This document shows positions 1 to 9,270 of a DNA stretch of 64,000 nucleotides, one piece after another. Source of the stretch: Devosia rhizoryzae (GTDB taxonomy: Bacteria; Pseudomonadota; Alphaproteobacteria; Rhizobiales; Devosiaceae); contig NZ_CP068046.1 of assembly GCF_016698665.1 (NCBI RefSeq), forward strand, positions 2,480,001 to 2,544,000, given 5' to 3'. The notes beneath the pieces were generated by a model that was given only the letters and a program-made list of their open reading frames with translations, ran no database searches and was not told where the DNA came from. Both the position numbers and the translations under genes were made by a program. The stretch's first letter is position 1; each line of letters starts with the position of its first letter.

Positions 1-1692
1 ATCAGCGCCGATGACTGGAGCTATGACCGGGCGGCGCATCTGCTGGAGCGGGCGGGTTTCGGCGGGACTCCGGCCCAGATCGAACAGCTTGCGCGCATGT
101 CGCCGCAGGAAGCGGTGGCGTCGCTGGTGGACTATGCCGCGATCGACAATTCGTTTCTGCGGGAATTCGAAGAGTCCGGCTTTTGGGAGCCCTCATTCAA
201 GGATTTTCCGGTGAGCCGGCCGGCGGCGACGGAGCTGGCCGAGCAAACGGGTATGGCGATGGGCGTTGCGGTCAAGCCGGGTGGCGACCGGCCGCTGCAG
301 CCGGTGACCAATCGCTTTTTCTATTGGCTGCGCGCGACAGTGCTGGAGACCCGGCGGCTGGCCTTCTGGTGGCTGGACCGGATGGTCACCACCAACCGGC
401 CGCTCGAAGAGAAGATGACGCTGTTCTGGCACGGGCACTTTGCCACGAGCGAAGAAAAGCTGCGCGACTATCGCAAGATCAAGCTGCAGCTCGACACGCT
501 GCGCAGGGGCGCGATCGGCAATTTTGGCGATCTCCTGGTCGCAATCGCCAAAGACCCGGCGATGCTGGTGTTTCTCGATGCGGCGCAGAATGTCAAAGCC
601 GCGCCCAACGAGAATTTTGGCCGCGAGGTCATGGAACTCTTCACCATGGGTGTCGGCAATTATACCGAGGACGACATCCGCGAGGCAGCGCGCGCTTTTA
701 CCGGCTGGGGCAATGATGACCTCCAATTCGTCATCGATCCGGAAAAGCATGATGGCGGCACGAAGCGCTTCCTCGGTCGCGAGGGCAATTTCACCGGCGA
801 AGACATCCTCCGCATCATCTTGGAGCAGCGCCAGACGGCCATCTATATCGCGTCCAAGCTTTACCGCTTCCTGGTGCGGGACGAGATCTCGCCTGCTTTT
901 GCCGAGAAGCTGGGCAACCTGCTGCGCGATAACCGCTATGAAATCGCGCCGTTTCTTACCACGATCTTCCTTTCGCAAGATTTCTATAGCGAAGCGTCGG
1001 TCGCGACCCATATCAAGTCGCCGACCGAACTGCTGGTTTCGACCTATCGCAAGCTCGGGCTGAGCGCGCTGCCGGGCATTCCTGACCCGTATACCGTCTC
1101 TAAGACCCTGGGGCAGGTGCTGCTTTATCCGCCTACGGTTGCTGGATGGAGCGAGGGCCGCGCCTGGATCACGCCGGGGCTTTTGTTTGAGCGGGCCAAT
1201 TTTGCGCGCGAAGTGATGTTCCCCAACATCATCGAGTTTCGCGACCCCAACCACAATCCGGGCGGGGAAGTGCGGCGTGTCAATCGCAACATCATCGCGG
1301 GCATGGAGATCACCGCAGCGACAATGGAAGAAGGCGCGGCGCCCAGCAAGGTCGCCGGCATGCAAGAGGCGTTCAACACGCGCTATGCCAGCCTCATGGG
1401 CTATTCCGAAGCGCTGCGGAAGCTCAAGCCCCTGCCGCGCATGGCGGCGCAGTTCTCACTTTCGGACATCGTGACCGATGCCGGTGCGACCGCCGCTGCA
1501 GATGCCGTCGACGTGCTGATCCGGCAATTGTTGCGGGTGCCGCTGACGCCCCCTGCCCGTGCTGCGCTGATCGACACGCTGAGCGCCGAGCTGGGCACAA
1601 CGGCGCTCGCGGACGCGCAGACCTATATGGAGCATCCGCTGCGGCTTGTGGCGCATCTGATCATGAGCTCACCCCAGTTCCAGCTCGCCTGA
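1..1692 (+). CDS. DUF1800 family protein (5' end outside window)
   Basis: The reading frame is open from the first base and ends at TGA 1690-1692. The first visible residues (SADDWSYDRAAHLLERAGFG) match the start of DUF1800 proteins, so the gene begins just left of the window. About 563 residues are visible, including the family's LFWHGHFA segment and the ENFGREVMELFTMG segment. DUF1800 has no established biochemical role; it usually occurs directly upstream of a DUF1501 gene and the pair is often exported. Here the DUF1501 gene follows after 18 bp, so they are probably co-transcribed. The family call is firm; the function is unknown. Confidence 0.85.
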   Translation: MSADDWSYDRAAHLLERAGFGGTPAQIEQLARMSPQEAVASLVDYAAIDNSFLREFEESGFWEPSFKDFPVSRPAATELAEQTGMAMGVAVKPGGDRPLQPVTNRFFYWLRATVLETRRLAFWWLDRMVTTNRPLEEKMTLFWHGHFATSEEKLRDYRKIKLQLDTLRRGAIGNFGDLLVAIAKDPAMLVFLDAAQNVKAAPNENFGREVMELFTMGVGNYTEDDIREAARAFTGWGNDDLQFVIDPEKHDGGTKRFLGREGNFTGEDILRIILEQRQTAIYIASKLYRFLVRDEISPAFAEKLGNLLRDNRYEIAPFLTTIFLSQDFYSEASVATHIKSPTELLVSTYRKLGLSALPGIPDPYTVSKTLGQVLLYPPTVAGWSEGRAWITPGLLFERANFAREVMFPNIIEFRDPNHNPGGEVRRVNRNIIAGMEITAATMEEGAAPSKVAGMQEAFNTRYASLMGYSEALRKLKPLPRMAAQFSLSDIVTDAGATAAADAVDVLIRQLLRVPLTPPARAALIDTLSAELGTTALADAQTYMEHPLRLVAHLIMSSPQFQLA

Positions 1693-1710
1693 AGCGGAGG
1701 AGAAAGACAA

Positions 1711-2958
1711 ATGGCCAAAACGCCCAAGCTTACCAGCCGCGAACGCGAAGTGCTGATCCAGTCCGGCTTTGGCTCGATGGTGCTTGAAGGCGCGGGCGGA
1801 GTAGCGACCTCGCCGGTCTGGTCCAAAGTCGCCGATGCGCAGGCCGATCGGAACGAGCGAATTCTCGTGATCGTCGAGCTGTCCGGAGGCAATGACGGGC
1901 TCAATACGGTCGTGCCCTATGGCGACGATGCCTATTACAAGGCGCGGCCGAACCTGGGCCTCAAGCAGGACAAGCTGCTCCGGATTGACGATCATTTCGG
2001 TTTCCAGAAGACCATGGGCGGCTTCGAGCGGCTCTATAAGGACGGGCTGATGGGGGTGGTGCATGGCGTCGGCTATGACCAGCCATCCTTCTCGCATTTT
2101 TCCTCGATGGCCTTTTGGCAGACCGGCGCACCAAACAGCGGCGAAGCCTATGGCTGGCTGGGGCGCATGGCCGATGCCATCGACCCACTGGGGCACACCA
2201 CCAATTTCCTGGTCAATATCGATGACAGCCAATCGCTCGCTATCCGCGCGATGAACCATGTGCCGCTGGTGTTCAACGACCCGGACAATTTCACCCGTCA
2301 CATGTTCCATGAACAGCGCGAAGCAATCGCCGCCATTGACGCGCGCGGCAATGGCAGCGCCAACCCGTCGCAGGATTTTCTGTTTGACATTGCCGCCAGC
2401 GCCAACAGTTCAGAGCATCTGGTGCGCGAGGCCTGGAATTCCTACGAGACGCCGATCGACTATGGCCTCGTGCCTTTTGGCCTCGAGCGTGTCGCGGCGC
2501 TGATCGCTGCCGACTTCCCGACCAAGGTTTATTACGTCCCTTATCGCAACAATGCCTTCGATACGCATGTGTACCAGGGGGACCTCCATGCCCGGCTTTG
2601 GTCCTACACGTCGGACCATATCTCCGCCTTCGTGCGCGACATGGAGCGGCTGGGCCGGGGCGACGACGTGGTCGTCATGGTGTTCAGTGAATTTGGACGC
2701 CGCGTGGCGGAGAATACCAGCCTTGGCACCGACCATGGCACGGCTGGCCCGGCCTTCATCATCGGCAAGCCGGTGGCCGGCGGCCAATATGGTGCGCCGC
2801 CGAGCCTCACCGATCTTGATGAGGGAAACCTCCGGTTCACCACCGACTACCGGCGCATCTATTCGACGCTGATCGAGGGCTGGATGGGGCACCGGGAGAC
2901 CTCGGCCATTCTGCGCGACGATTTCCAACCACTTCCGATTTTCGGCCGGGCCGCCTGA
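1711..2958 (+). CDS. DUF1501 domain protein
   Basis: This 415-residue protein has the DUF1501 hallmarks. ILVIVELSGGNDGLNTVVPY lies near residue 50 and VVVMVFSEFGRR followed by GTDHGTAG lies in the C-terminal third. The fold is related to alkaline phosphatase/sulfatase-like enzymes. Many relatives carry a Tat signal, but I do not see a clear twin-arginine signal here. The start is preceded by GGAGGAGA about 8 nt upstream. It is the downstream partner of the DUF1800 gene. No substrate can be assigned. Confidence 0.85.
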   Translation: MAKTPKLTSREREVLIQSGFGSMVLEGAGGVATSPVWSKVADAQADRNERILVIVELSGGNDGLNTVVPYGDDAYYKARPNLGLKQDKLLRIDDHFGFQKTMGGFERLYKDGLMGVVHGVGYDQPSFSHFSSMAFWQTGAPNSGEAYGWLGRMADAIDPLGHTTNFLVNIDDSQSLAIRAMNHVPLVFNDPDNFTRHMFHEQREAIAAIDARGNGSANPSQDFLFDIAASANSSEHLVREAWNSYETPIDYGLVPFGLERVAALIAADFPTKVYYVPYRNNAFDTHVYQGDLHARLWSYTSDHISAFVRDMERLGRGDDVVVMVFSEFGRRVAENTSLGTDHGTAGPAFIIGKPVAGGQYGAPPSLTDLDEGNLRFTTDYRRIYSTLIEGWMGHRETSAILRDDFQPLPIFGRAA

Positions 2959-3001
2959 GTGCCCGGTCTCAACGTGAGAATGCTTCTTTGGAGAAGATAA
3001 C

Positions 3002-4063
3002 ATGCAAAAGACGATGACGGGGCTGCTGCGCGGCACGGCGACCATGCTGACAGCGGCAGCGATTGGGCTTGCGAGCGCCGGCAATGCCTTGGCTCAGCCT
3101 GCCGATGTGCTCGAGCTCAAGCTCGCCCTGGCCGTGGCGGATACGCAGTTCAACACGACGACGTCCTCCATTTTCCAGCTGGCCGAACAGTTCGGTTTCT
3201 ATGAAAAGCATGGGGTGAAAGTCACGATTGTACCGCTCGAAGGCACGCCGCAGGCCGTGGCGGCCCTCAATGCCGGGGCTGTCGATATCGCCGATATCAG
3301 CATCGACTCTGCGTTGCGGCTGCGCGCAGAGAACGACTTGCCGATCCGCGGCTTCGTGGCCGTCGCGCGGGGGACGCCTTTCCTGATCGCAGCGAAGTCG
3401 GAGATTGCAACCGTCGAGGACCTGGCCGGCAGGTCCTATGCCATTGCCGACAATGGCAGCCTCGATCACACGCTGACCCAGGCGGTGCTGCGCAGCTATG
3501 GCGTTGAGGCGACTGGACCAGATTTCGTGGCCATCGGCGCACCCGATGTTCGCATCCAGGCACTGGCCGCAGGACGGATCGATGCGACGACCGTGTCCTA
3601 TGGCACGTTCCTCTCGATCGACAACCCGCCCGGCATCCATGTCCTGGTCGACCCGGATGATTTTTCGTCCCGCGCCCCGGCTCTGTCGAAGTTCGTCGCC
3701 GCGCTCGACAGCACGATTGAGACCAAGAACGAGGCCCTTCAGCGTTTCACCACGGCGCTGATCGATGCCTCCCGATCGATGGCAACCGAACCGGAACGCT
3801 GGGTTGCGGCGATTACCGAGGGTCGCCCTGATCTATCGCCAGAGAACATCAAGTTGACCAGCGACCTGGTGCAGACCCGCTGGTGCGTCAATGGCTGCGT
3901 CAACCCTGCTGAACTCAGCAAAGCCGTGGACTTCACCTATGAGGGCCCCGATTTTGCAGATGTAAAGGTGATTTCGGCCCAGGACATCTCCGACCAAAGC
4001 TTTGCCACCAAGGCGATCGAGGAGCTTGGCGCCTTCGAGGGCGAGACCATCGACATTCGCTGA
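3002..4063 (+). CDS. ABC transporter substrate-binding protein, NMT1/SsuA-like
   Basis: The 353-residue protein starts with a Sec signal peptide (hydrophobic stretch to about residue 31, ending NALAQ). It continues as a type 2 periplasmic-binding fold of the NMT1/THI5/SsuA group, with FNTTTSSIFQLAEQFGFYEK near residue 50 and ALNAGAVDIADI near residue 90. A GGAGAAG ribosome site lies 6 nt before the ATG. Relatives bind taurine, alkanesulfonates or thiamine precursors, but the ligand cannot be read from sequence. No permease or ATPase gene is adjacent: the upstream genes are DUF1800/DUF1501 and the next gene is convergent. It is therefore an orphan receptor, or its transporter is elsewhere. Confidence 0.8.
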   Translation: MQKTMTGLLRGTATMLTAAAIGLASAGNALAQPADVLELKLALAVADTQFNTTTSSIFQLAEQFGFYEKHGVKVTIVPLEGTPQAVAALNAGAVDIADISIDSALRLRAENDLPIRGFVAVARGTPFLIAAKSEIATVEDLAGRSYAIADNGSLDHTLTQAVLRSYGVEATGPDFVAIGAPDVRIQALAAGRIDATTVSYGTFLSIDNPPGIHVLVDPDDFSSRAPALSKFVAALDSTIETKNEALQRFTTALIDASRSMATEPERWVAAITEGRPDLSPENIKLTSDLVQTRWCVNGCVNPAELSKAVDFTYEGPDFADVKVISAQDISDQSFATKAIEELGAFEGETIDIR

Positions 4064-4074
4064 CAACTGTTCGC

Positions 4075-4108
4075 GGCTGGCGGGCCCATGCTCGCCAGCC
4101 CTGCTTTT
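4075..4108 (+). terminator. Rho-independent terminator after the substrate-binding protein
   Basis: Arms GGCTGGCG (4075-4082) and CGCCAGCC (4093-4100) form a GC-rich hairpin followed by CTGCTTTT. It lies between two convergent genes. Confidence 0.7.
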
Positions 4109-5075
4109 ACCGGCCCATGGCCTTTAGGTCGTTGACGAGGCCTGACGATAGGCCCTGGTCCGAAGCCATCACGAACTTATAGCCCTGGTCGCGACGCGCT
4201 TCCCAATCGGAAGCGTTGCCCAAAATGCCGAGGTAAGCGCCGATGCGTTCGGCCGTGGCGCCAGCCTCCTGGATCTTTGCTTCCACTTCTTCGACCCCAG
4301 CGAAGCTGCCGGGATAGCCCATATCGGCGTGAAGATCGGCTGGTCCGAGGAACGCCGCACCGACACCGGGGACAGCCATAATCTCTTCCAGATCATCCAC
4401 GGCCTGGGCTGTTTCGATCTGCACGATCAGCAACAGTTCGCCTTCGGGATCGAGCGGGTATAGATCAGCTGCCTTGGCATAGTCAGGTGCCGGGAGACCC
4501 CAGGCCGCCGGGGCGCCACCGAAGCCGCGCTGACCGCGGGGTTCGGGTGCCGCGTCGTCCTTAAATGGGGGATAGCGCATGGCGACCACCGCAGCCTGGG
4601 CGTCCTCGACGCTGTTGACCTGGGGCACCATGATGCCCATCGCGCCGGCATCGAGGATTTGCTTGAACAGCCACTGGTTCTGCCCGGCTTCGCGTCCGTT
4701 GATGGGAATGCGTACGATCGGGGCAACGGGGAAGCTGCCGTCGGTCGAACGCATGTTCCAGATGAAATTGCGCAGAGTCTCGGCGTCGAAGGCGTTGTGC
4801 TCCATGTCGATCACGATGAAATCGAGCTTAGAGGCGGCGAGGGTGCGGGCATTGAGTTGATCTCGCACGGCCGAGAAAGGGCCGATACCAAACTCACCCG
4901 CTTCCACCATTTCGATCAGGTGGTTCATGCGGTGTCCCGTCATCTCAGTTGCAGCCACGTCCTGGTAGACACCGGTGACAGGTTTGGCAGGTGCGGGTGT
5001 TGCTGCGGTTTGTGCGAAGGCGCTGGCCGTGCCGAGCAGCACGATTGCGACGCCCGCCATGATGACGTTGTGCAT
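4107..5075 (-). CDS. Exported HpcH/HpaI aldolase-family protein
   Basis: The C-terminal 270 or so residues are an HpcH/HpaI (2-oxo-acid aldolase / citrate lyase beta) TIM barrel. Visible markers are the catalytic-type histidine in DMEHNAFD, the conserved arginine in PIVRIP, and the metal ligands in IVQIETA (Glu) and FLGPADLHADMG (Asp). Cytosolic members are about 250-270 aa. This one is 322 aa because it begins with a signal peptide (MHNVIMAGVAIVLLGTASAF, cut after AFA) and a Pro/Ala linker, so it should be periplasmic. A periplasmic aldolase is unusual and its substrate is unknown. A GGAGGAGG-type ribosome site precedes the ATG. Confidence 0.8.
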   Translation of the reverse strand: MHNVIMAGVAIVLLGTASAFAQTAATPAPAKPVTGVYQDVAATEMTGHRMNHLIEMVEAGEFGIGPFSAVRDQLNARTLAASKLDFIVIDMEHNAFDAETLRNFIWNMRSTDGSFPVAPIVRIPINGREAGQNQWLFKQILDAGAMGIMVPQVNSVEDAQAAVVAMRYPPFKDDAAPEPRGQRGFGGAPAAWGLPAPDYAKAADLYPLDPEGELLLIVQIETAQAVDDLEEIMAVPGVGAAFLGPADLHADMGYPGSFAGVEEVEAKIQEAGATAERIGAYLGILGNASDWEARRDQGYKFVMASDQGLSSGLVNDLKAMGR

Positions 5076-5364
5076 TGGTTATCCTCCTCCTGGTTGCGCG
5101 GCGCCACTGCCGGAATCCAGAAATGGACTCCAGGTATGGCGAGAGCGCATGTTTGTGGTTTTGGCGATCCTCCGCAGCCGACAGCCGGGCCGATTTATCG
5201 GTCTTGCGGCTGCGGTGAAAATCAGACTGCGCTAAGTCTTTAGCCCCGGCAAGCAAACTTAAGTTCTAAGACGGTTGGTGAGGTTAGGGACTTTTGTCGG
5301 GGGAACTTTGGGAACTGTGGCGGGCTTGCGGCGTTCGGCTTTCATCATGCCAAGGAGGGACTCG
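5076..5364. other. Divergent intergenic region
   Basis: This 289-bp spacer separates the exported aldolase (minus) from the PQQ dehydrogenase (plus). It must hold both promoters. I see no convincing -35/-10 pair, riboswitch or repeat. The dehydrogenase frame is open back to 5275, but the ribosome site AAGGAGG at 5352-5358 places the real start at 5365. Confidence 0.5.
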
Positions 5365-7899
5365 ATGGCCGCGCAGCTTTCGCCGCACGCAGAACGCAAA
5401 GGTTTTGGTTTCTGGTGGACGATGCTGGTGGCTGTGATCCTGGTGCTTTTCGGGCTGCCGATTGCGGCAGGCGGACTGTGGCTGGTGACGCTCGGTGGGT
5501 CCTTTTACTATTTGCCAGCCGGGATCGGCATGCTGCTGACCGCTTTTTTCCTGTTCCGCCGGGAAATGGGTGCGGTCTGGATTTATCTCATCACCTATGT
5601 CGCGACCGTCATCTGGGCGCTGTGGGAGCGAGGCATGGAGCCTTGGGCACAGGTGCCGCGGCTTTTGGCGCCGACCGTGGTGCTCGTTCTGGTGCTGACC
5701 ACACTGCCGGTTCTGCGCGGGCCGGCACGGCGTCTCGGGACCGGAATGGCAGCAGCCATGGTGACGCTTGCGGGTGCGCTCGGCGCAATCACCGTTGCCA
5801 ACCACGGGGTCGAGACAACCATCGCCCAGGAGGCGGAAGCTCCCCTTGCAACGCCTGCGCCTCAAGCTCCAACAACAACCGTTCCTCCCGCCGCACCCTT
5901 GGCTCCAGAGGCGGATTCAATTGCGCTTGCGCCGCCGGAGCCGACCTATGTCGCGCTTGAAACCGGTGCCGACTGGCCGGCCTATGGCGGCACCCATAAG
6001 GCCGCGCGCTATTCGCCGCTGACGCAAATCACACCCGACAATGTCGGTGAGCTGGAGCAGATCTGGGAGTTTCGCACCGGCGACCTGCCGGAGAATGACG
6101 AACCCTTCGGCAATCAGAACACCCCGGTCAAAGTCGGCAATCGGCTTTATCTATGTTCGGCGCTGAACAAGATTTCGGCGCTGGATGCTGCGACGGGTGC
6201 AGAGTTCTGGACCTATGATCCGCAAACGCCGATCGACGCCATCGGCTACAACGCCTCCTGCCGCGGTCTGGTCTATTTCGAGGACCCTACCGCCGACGCG
6301 GATAGCCTTTGCGCGACTCGCGTTGTCAACCTCACGCATGACGCGCGCATGATTGCGCTCGATACGCAGACCGGGCAGCTTTGCCCCGACTTTGGCGACG
6401 GTGGCATCGTCAATCTTCTGGTCGGCATCGGCGACACGGCGCCCGGCTTTTATGCCCCGACTTCGCCGCCAACGCTGGTGCGCGACGTGCTGGTGGTCGG
6501 ATCGCAGGTCAGCGACGGGCAGACGCGCGAAGCGCCGTCAGGTGTCATTCGCGGGTTCAGCGCCGTTACCGGCGAACTCAACTGGGCCTGGGACATGGGC
6601 CGTCCGGGCGAGACCGGACTGCCGCCGGAGGGCGAAATCTATACGCCGGGAACGCCGAACATGTGGACCATCGCTTCGGGCGACGATGAACTTGGGCTCG
6701 TCTATATGCCGATGGGCAATTCCGCCGTCGACTATTGGGGTGGCGATCGTTCGGACGCGGAAAACGAGTTCTCGACTGCGATCGTGGCGCTCGATGTCGA
6801 GACCGGCGAAGTGGCTTGGAGCTACCAGACCGTTCATTACGACGTCTGGGACTATGACTTGGGCGGGCAAGGCACGCTGGTGGACTTCCCGACCGCCGAT
6901 GGTCCGGTTCCTGCTATCATCATGCCGTCAAAACAGGCGCAGTTTTACATCCTCAATCGCGAAACCGGCGAGCCGCTGGTGACGATCGAGGAGCGCCCAG
7001 CTCCGACTGGTGGCGTCGAGCCAGAGCGGCTGTCGCCAACCCAGCCGTATGTTACCGATTTCCCGAACCTTTTGAAGCCAGACCTGACGGAAGCCGACAT
7101 GTGGGGCGCGACGCCGCTCGATCAGCTCTGGTGCCGCATCCAGTTCCGCCAGGCAACCTATGATGGCGTCTATACGCCGCCGACGGTCGATACGCCCTGG
7201 ATCCAGTTCCCTGGCTATAATGGCGGCTCGGACTGGGGTGGCGTGGCGATCGACCCGGAAAAGGGCATCATGATCGCCAACTACAACAACATGCCAAACT
7301 TTAACCAGCTGGTGCCGCGCGAAGAGGTCGACGCCGCTGGCGTGTTGCCGATCACCGATCCCAACTATGACGCGGAAGCCGGCGGCGGCTCGCATGGCAG
7401 CCTCAGCCCGCAGGCGCTGACGCCCTATGGCATTCGCGTCAATGCCGGCTGGCGCGTGCCTTATACGGGTCTTCTCTGCAAGGAACCGCCCTATGGCGGG
7501 ATCGCGGCGATCGATCTCAACACCCGCGAAGTGTTGTGGGACCGCCCGTTCGGTTCGGCACGCAAAAACGGGCCCTTCGGCATTCCGTCCATGCTGCCCA
7601 TCGATATCGGTACGCCCAACAATGGCGGTGGCGTTGTGACTGCCTCAGGCCTGTTCTTTATCGCTGCCGCAACCGACGACATCCTGCGCGCCGTCGATAT
7701 CTCGACGGGCGAGGAAGTGTGGCAGGTGACGCTGCCGGCGGGTGGGCAGGCGACACCGATGACCTATGAGGCGGAAGGCCGGCAGATCCTCGTGATCAAT
7801 GCCGGGGGCCATGACTTCATGGAAACGCCGATAGGGGATTATTTTATCGCCTATGCGCTGCCTAGCGACGTGGCTGCTGCGGAAGCAGACCAACCGTAA
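5365..7899 (+). CDS. Membrane-bound PQQ-dependent dehydrogenase (glucose/quinate/shikimate family)
   Basis: The start is chosen at 5365 because AAGGAGG lies 6 nt upstream; ATGs at 5275 and 5347 lack such a site. The 844-residue protein has about five N-terminal transmembrane segments (roughly residues 12-150), then a Pro/Ala linker and a PQQ beta-propeller beginning near DWPAYGGTHKAARYSP. These are the features of membrane-bound glucose dehydrogenase (Gcd) and quinate dehydrogenase. Such enzymes oxidise sugars or cyclitols in the periplasm and pass electrons to ubiquinone. The exact substrate is not determined, so no gene symbol is given. No PQQ biosynthesis gene is in the window. Confidence 0.9.
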   Translation: MAAQLSPHAERKGFGFWWTMLVAVILVLFGLPIAAGGLWLVTLGGSFYYLPAGIGMLLTAFFLFRREMGAVWIYLITYVATVIWALWERGMEPWAQVPRLLAPTVVLVLVLTTLPVLRGPARRLGTGMAAAMVTLAGALGAITVANHGVETTIAQEAEAPLATPAPQAPTTTVPPAAPLAPEADSIALAPPEPTYVALETGADWPAYGGTHKAARYSPLTQITPDNVGELEQIWEFRTGDLPENDEPFGNQNTPVKVGNRLYLCSALNKISALDAATGAEFWTYDPQTPIDAIGYNASCRGLVYFEDPTADADSLCATRVVNLTHDARMIALDTQTGQLCPDFGDGGIVNLLVGIGDTAPGFYAPTSPPTLVRDVLVVGSQVSDGQTREAPSGVIRGFSAVTGELNWAWDMGRPGETGLPPEGEIYTPGTPNMWTIASGDDELGLVYMPMGNSAVDYWGGDRSDAENEFSTAIVALDVETGEVAWSYQTVHYDVWDYDLGGQGTLVDFPTADGPVPAIIMPSKQAQFYILNRETGEPLVTIEERPAPTGGVEPERLSPTQPYVTDFPNLLKPDLTEADMWGATPLDQLWCRIQFRQATYDGVYTPPTVDTPWIQFPGYNGGSDWGGVAIDPEKGIMIANYNNMPNFNQLVPREEVDAAGVLPITDPNYDAEAGGGSHGSLSPQALTPYGIRVNAGWRVPYTGLLCKEPPYGGIAAIDLNTREVLWDRPFGSARKNGPFGIPSMLPIDIGTPNNGGGVVTASGLFFIAAATDDILRAVDISTGEEVWQVTLPAGGQATPMTYEAEGRQILVINAGGHDFMETPIGDYFIAYALPSDVAAAEADQP

Positions 7900-7914
7900 G
7901 GATATGCCGGAATA

Positions 7915-7999
7915 GACCTCATCCTGAGCCTGTCGAAGGGCGAGGTCGTGGCAGAAAGGTGGGCCCGACCTCGTGGTTCGACAAGCTCACCATGAGGTC
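7915..7999. repeat. Paired 33-bp palindromic elements (family A, copy 1)
   Basis: Two 33-bp imperfect palindromes lie at 7915-7947 and 7967-7999, each starting GACCTC and ending GAGGTC. The second is identical over all 33 bp to the unit at 63509-63541 inside an aldehyde dehydrogenase gene. The first, reversed, differs by one base from the units at 32814-32846 and 36479-36511. The element fills the gap between the PQQ dehydrogenase and the oxidase operon. It also leaves an open in-frame extension upstream of the ctaG-like gene. Confidence 0.85.
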
Positions 8000-8017
8000 T
8001 CATTGGTTAAGGACAGA

Positions 8018-8773
8018 ATGGAACAAGCCTCAGCCTTTTCCTTCGACATGAGCTATTGCGGTGCGCCGCCAACCCTTGGTCAGCTCTGGGGGCGGTGGAA
8101 CCTCGATCCAGCTTTGCTGATAGTGTTGCTGCTTGTTGCCTTGGTGGGCGGTTACGTGCTGCGCTACGCATCCTGGCAGCGGCAGGCGAGCTTTGCGGGC
8201 GCCTCGGGTTCGGCGGCCGTGCTGTTCGTGTCGCCGCTTTGTGCACTGACCGTGGCGCTGTTCTCGGCGCGCGTCGGGCACCACATCTTGCTGACAATGG
8301 TCGTGGCGCCGCTTCTGGCCTTGGCGCTACCGGCTGCCTGGGGGAAACGCTCCGGGCTTGGTCCGGCGCTTGCCGTTTCCACCATTGCGCTCTGGCTCTG
8401 GCATAGCCCCGACCTTTATGCCGCGGCCTTTTCGCATCCGGCGATCTATTGGGCGATGCAGCTCAGCCTCCTGGGAAGCTTTACTTGGTTGTGGCTGGGT
8501 CTTTGGCGCAGCGATTCAGTGCTGGGGGCCGGTGTCGCGGCACTGTCGAGTGCGATCCAGATGGGTCTGCTCGGGGCGCTGCTGGTGTTCGCACCGCAGC
8601 CGCTTTACCTGCCGCATTTTGCCAGTTCTGCAGCCTTCGGGCTGGGGCCGCTTGAGGATCAGCAGCTGGCGGGCATCTTCATGTGGGTGCCAGCCAATCT
8701 GCCGCTGATGGCCATCCTGCTCTGGAGATTGGTGGCCATCATTTCTACGGCGCGCGAAACGCCTGCGCAATGA
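8018..8773 (+). CDS. CtaG-like cytochrome c oxidase assembly factor (caa3 type)
   Basis: This 251-residue membrane protein has about seven hydrophobic segments and the layout of the CtaG_Cox11/caa3 CtaG family (start MSYCGAPP; LWLWHSPDLYAAAF in the middle). The family is thought to help insert copper into haem-copper oxidases, which fits the oxidase genes downstream. AAGGA at 8009-8013 sets the start at 8018. An in-frame extension back to 7973 is only translated repeat DNA. The stop overlaps the next gene's start (ATGA), indicating translational coupling. Confidence 0.75.
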   Translation: MEQASAFSFDMSYCGAPPTLGQLWGRWNLDPALLIVLLLVALVGGYVLRYASWQRQASFAGASGSAAVLFVSPLCALTVALFSARVGHHILLTMVVAPLLALALPAAWGKRSGLGPALAVSTIALWLWHSPDLYAAAFSHPAIYWAMQLSLLGSFTWLWLGLWRSDSVLGAGVAALSSAIQMGLLGALLVFAPQPLYLPHFASSAAFGLGPLEDQQLAGIFMWVPANLPLMAILLWRLVAIISTARETPAQ

Positions 8774-9270
8774 CGGTTGTCTGGCTTAAATTCATCCACG
8801 TCATCGGCATTGGATTGTGGTCGGCAGGCCTTCTAGCCCTGCCCTTTCTTTACCGGCAGCGCGGTGGGTTGAAGGGCAAGGAGCTCTATCGGCTGCACAA
8901 TTTTACCCGCACCTTTTATGTCGGCATCGTTTCGCCCTCCGCCTTCGTGGCCATCGCGAGCGGTACGGCGCTGATCCTGCTGATCGGCACCTATGAGAAC
9001 TGGTTTTCGGCCAAGCTCGTGGGTGTCGCGGCGATGACCGGCGTGCATATCTTTTCGGGGCTGATGATCCTCAAGCTCTTCGAGCCCGACCGCAGCTATC
9101 CCGCCTGGAGGCTGGCGCTGACGGTGACGGTGACGCTTGTCGCCATCAGCGCGGTACTCACTCTGGTGTTGGGGAAGCCACAGATCGAGTGGCCGGGGGT
9201 GCTGGATGAGTTCTTTTCGCCCGGGGCGCTGTCCAAGTTTGTCGGGGGCATCATTGGCGGGACGATATGA
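8770..9270 (+). CDS. CopD-like small membrane protein of the oxidase operon
   Basis: The ATG at 8770 overlaps the previous stop. The 166-residue protein has about four membrane helices and histidines in the first helix (WLKFIHVIGIGLWSAGLL) and third helix (GVHIFSG), resembling the CopD/DUF2269 group of putative copper-transport or b-type haem membrane proteins. The context between a CtaG-like factor and the oxidase subunits suggests a role in oxidase biogenesis. The 3' end overlaps the convergent DUF2231 gene by 20 bp. Family placement is tentative. Confidence 0.55.
   Translation: MTVVWLKFIHVIGIGLWSAGLLALPFLYRQRGGLKGKELYRLHNFTRTFYVGIVSPSAFVAIASGTALILLIGTYENWFSAKLVGVAAMTGVHIFSGLMILKLFEPDRSYPAWRLALTVTVTLVAISAVLTLVLGKPQIEWPGVLDEFFSPGALSKFVGGIIGGTI

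Noticed and set aside
7973..8017. N-terminal extension of the CtaG-like protein
   Set aside because: The extra residues are encoded by the family-A repeat, and a ribosome site (AAGGA) marks the start at 8018.
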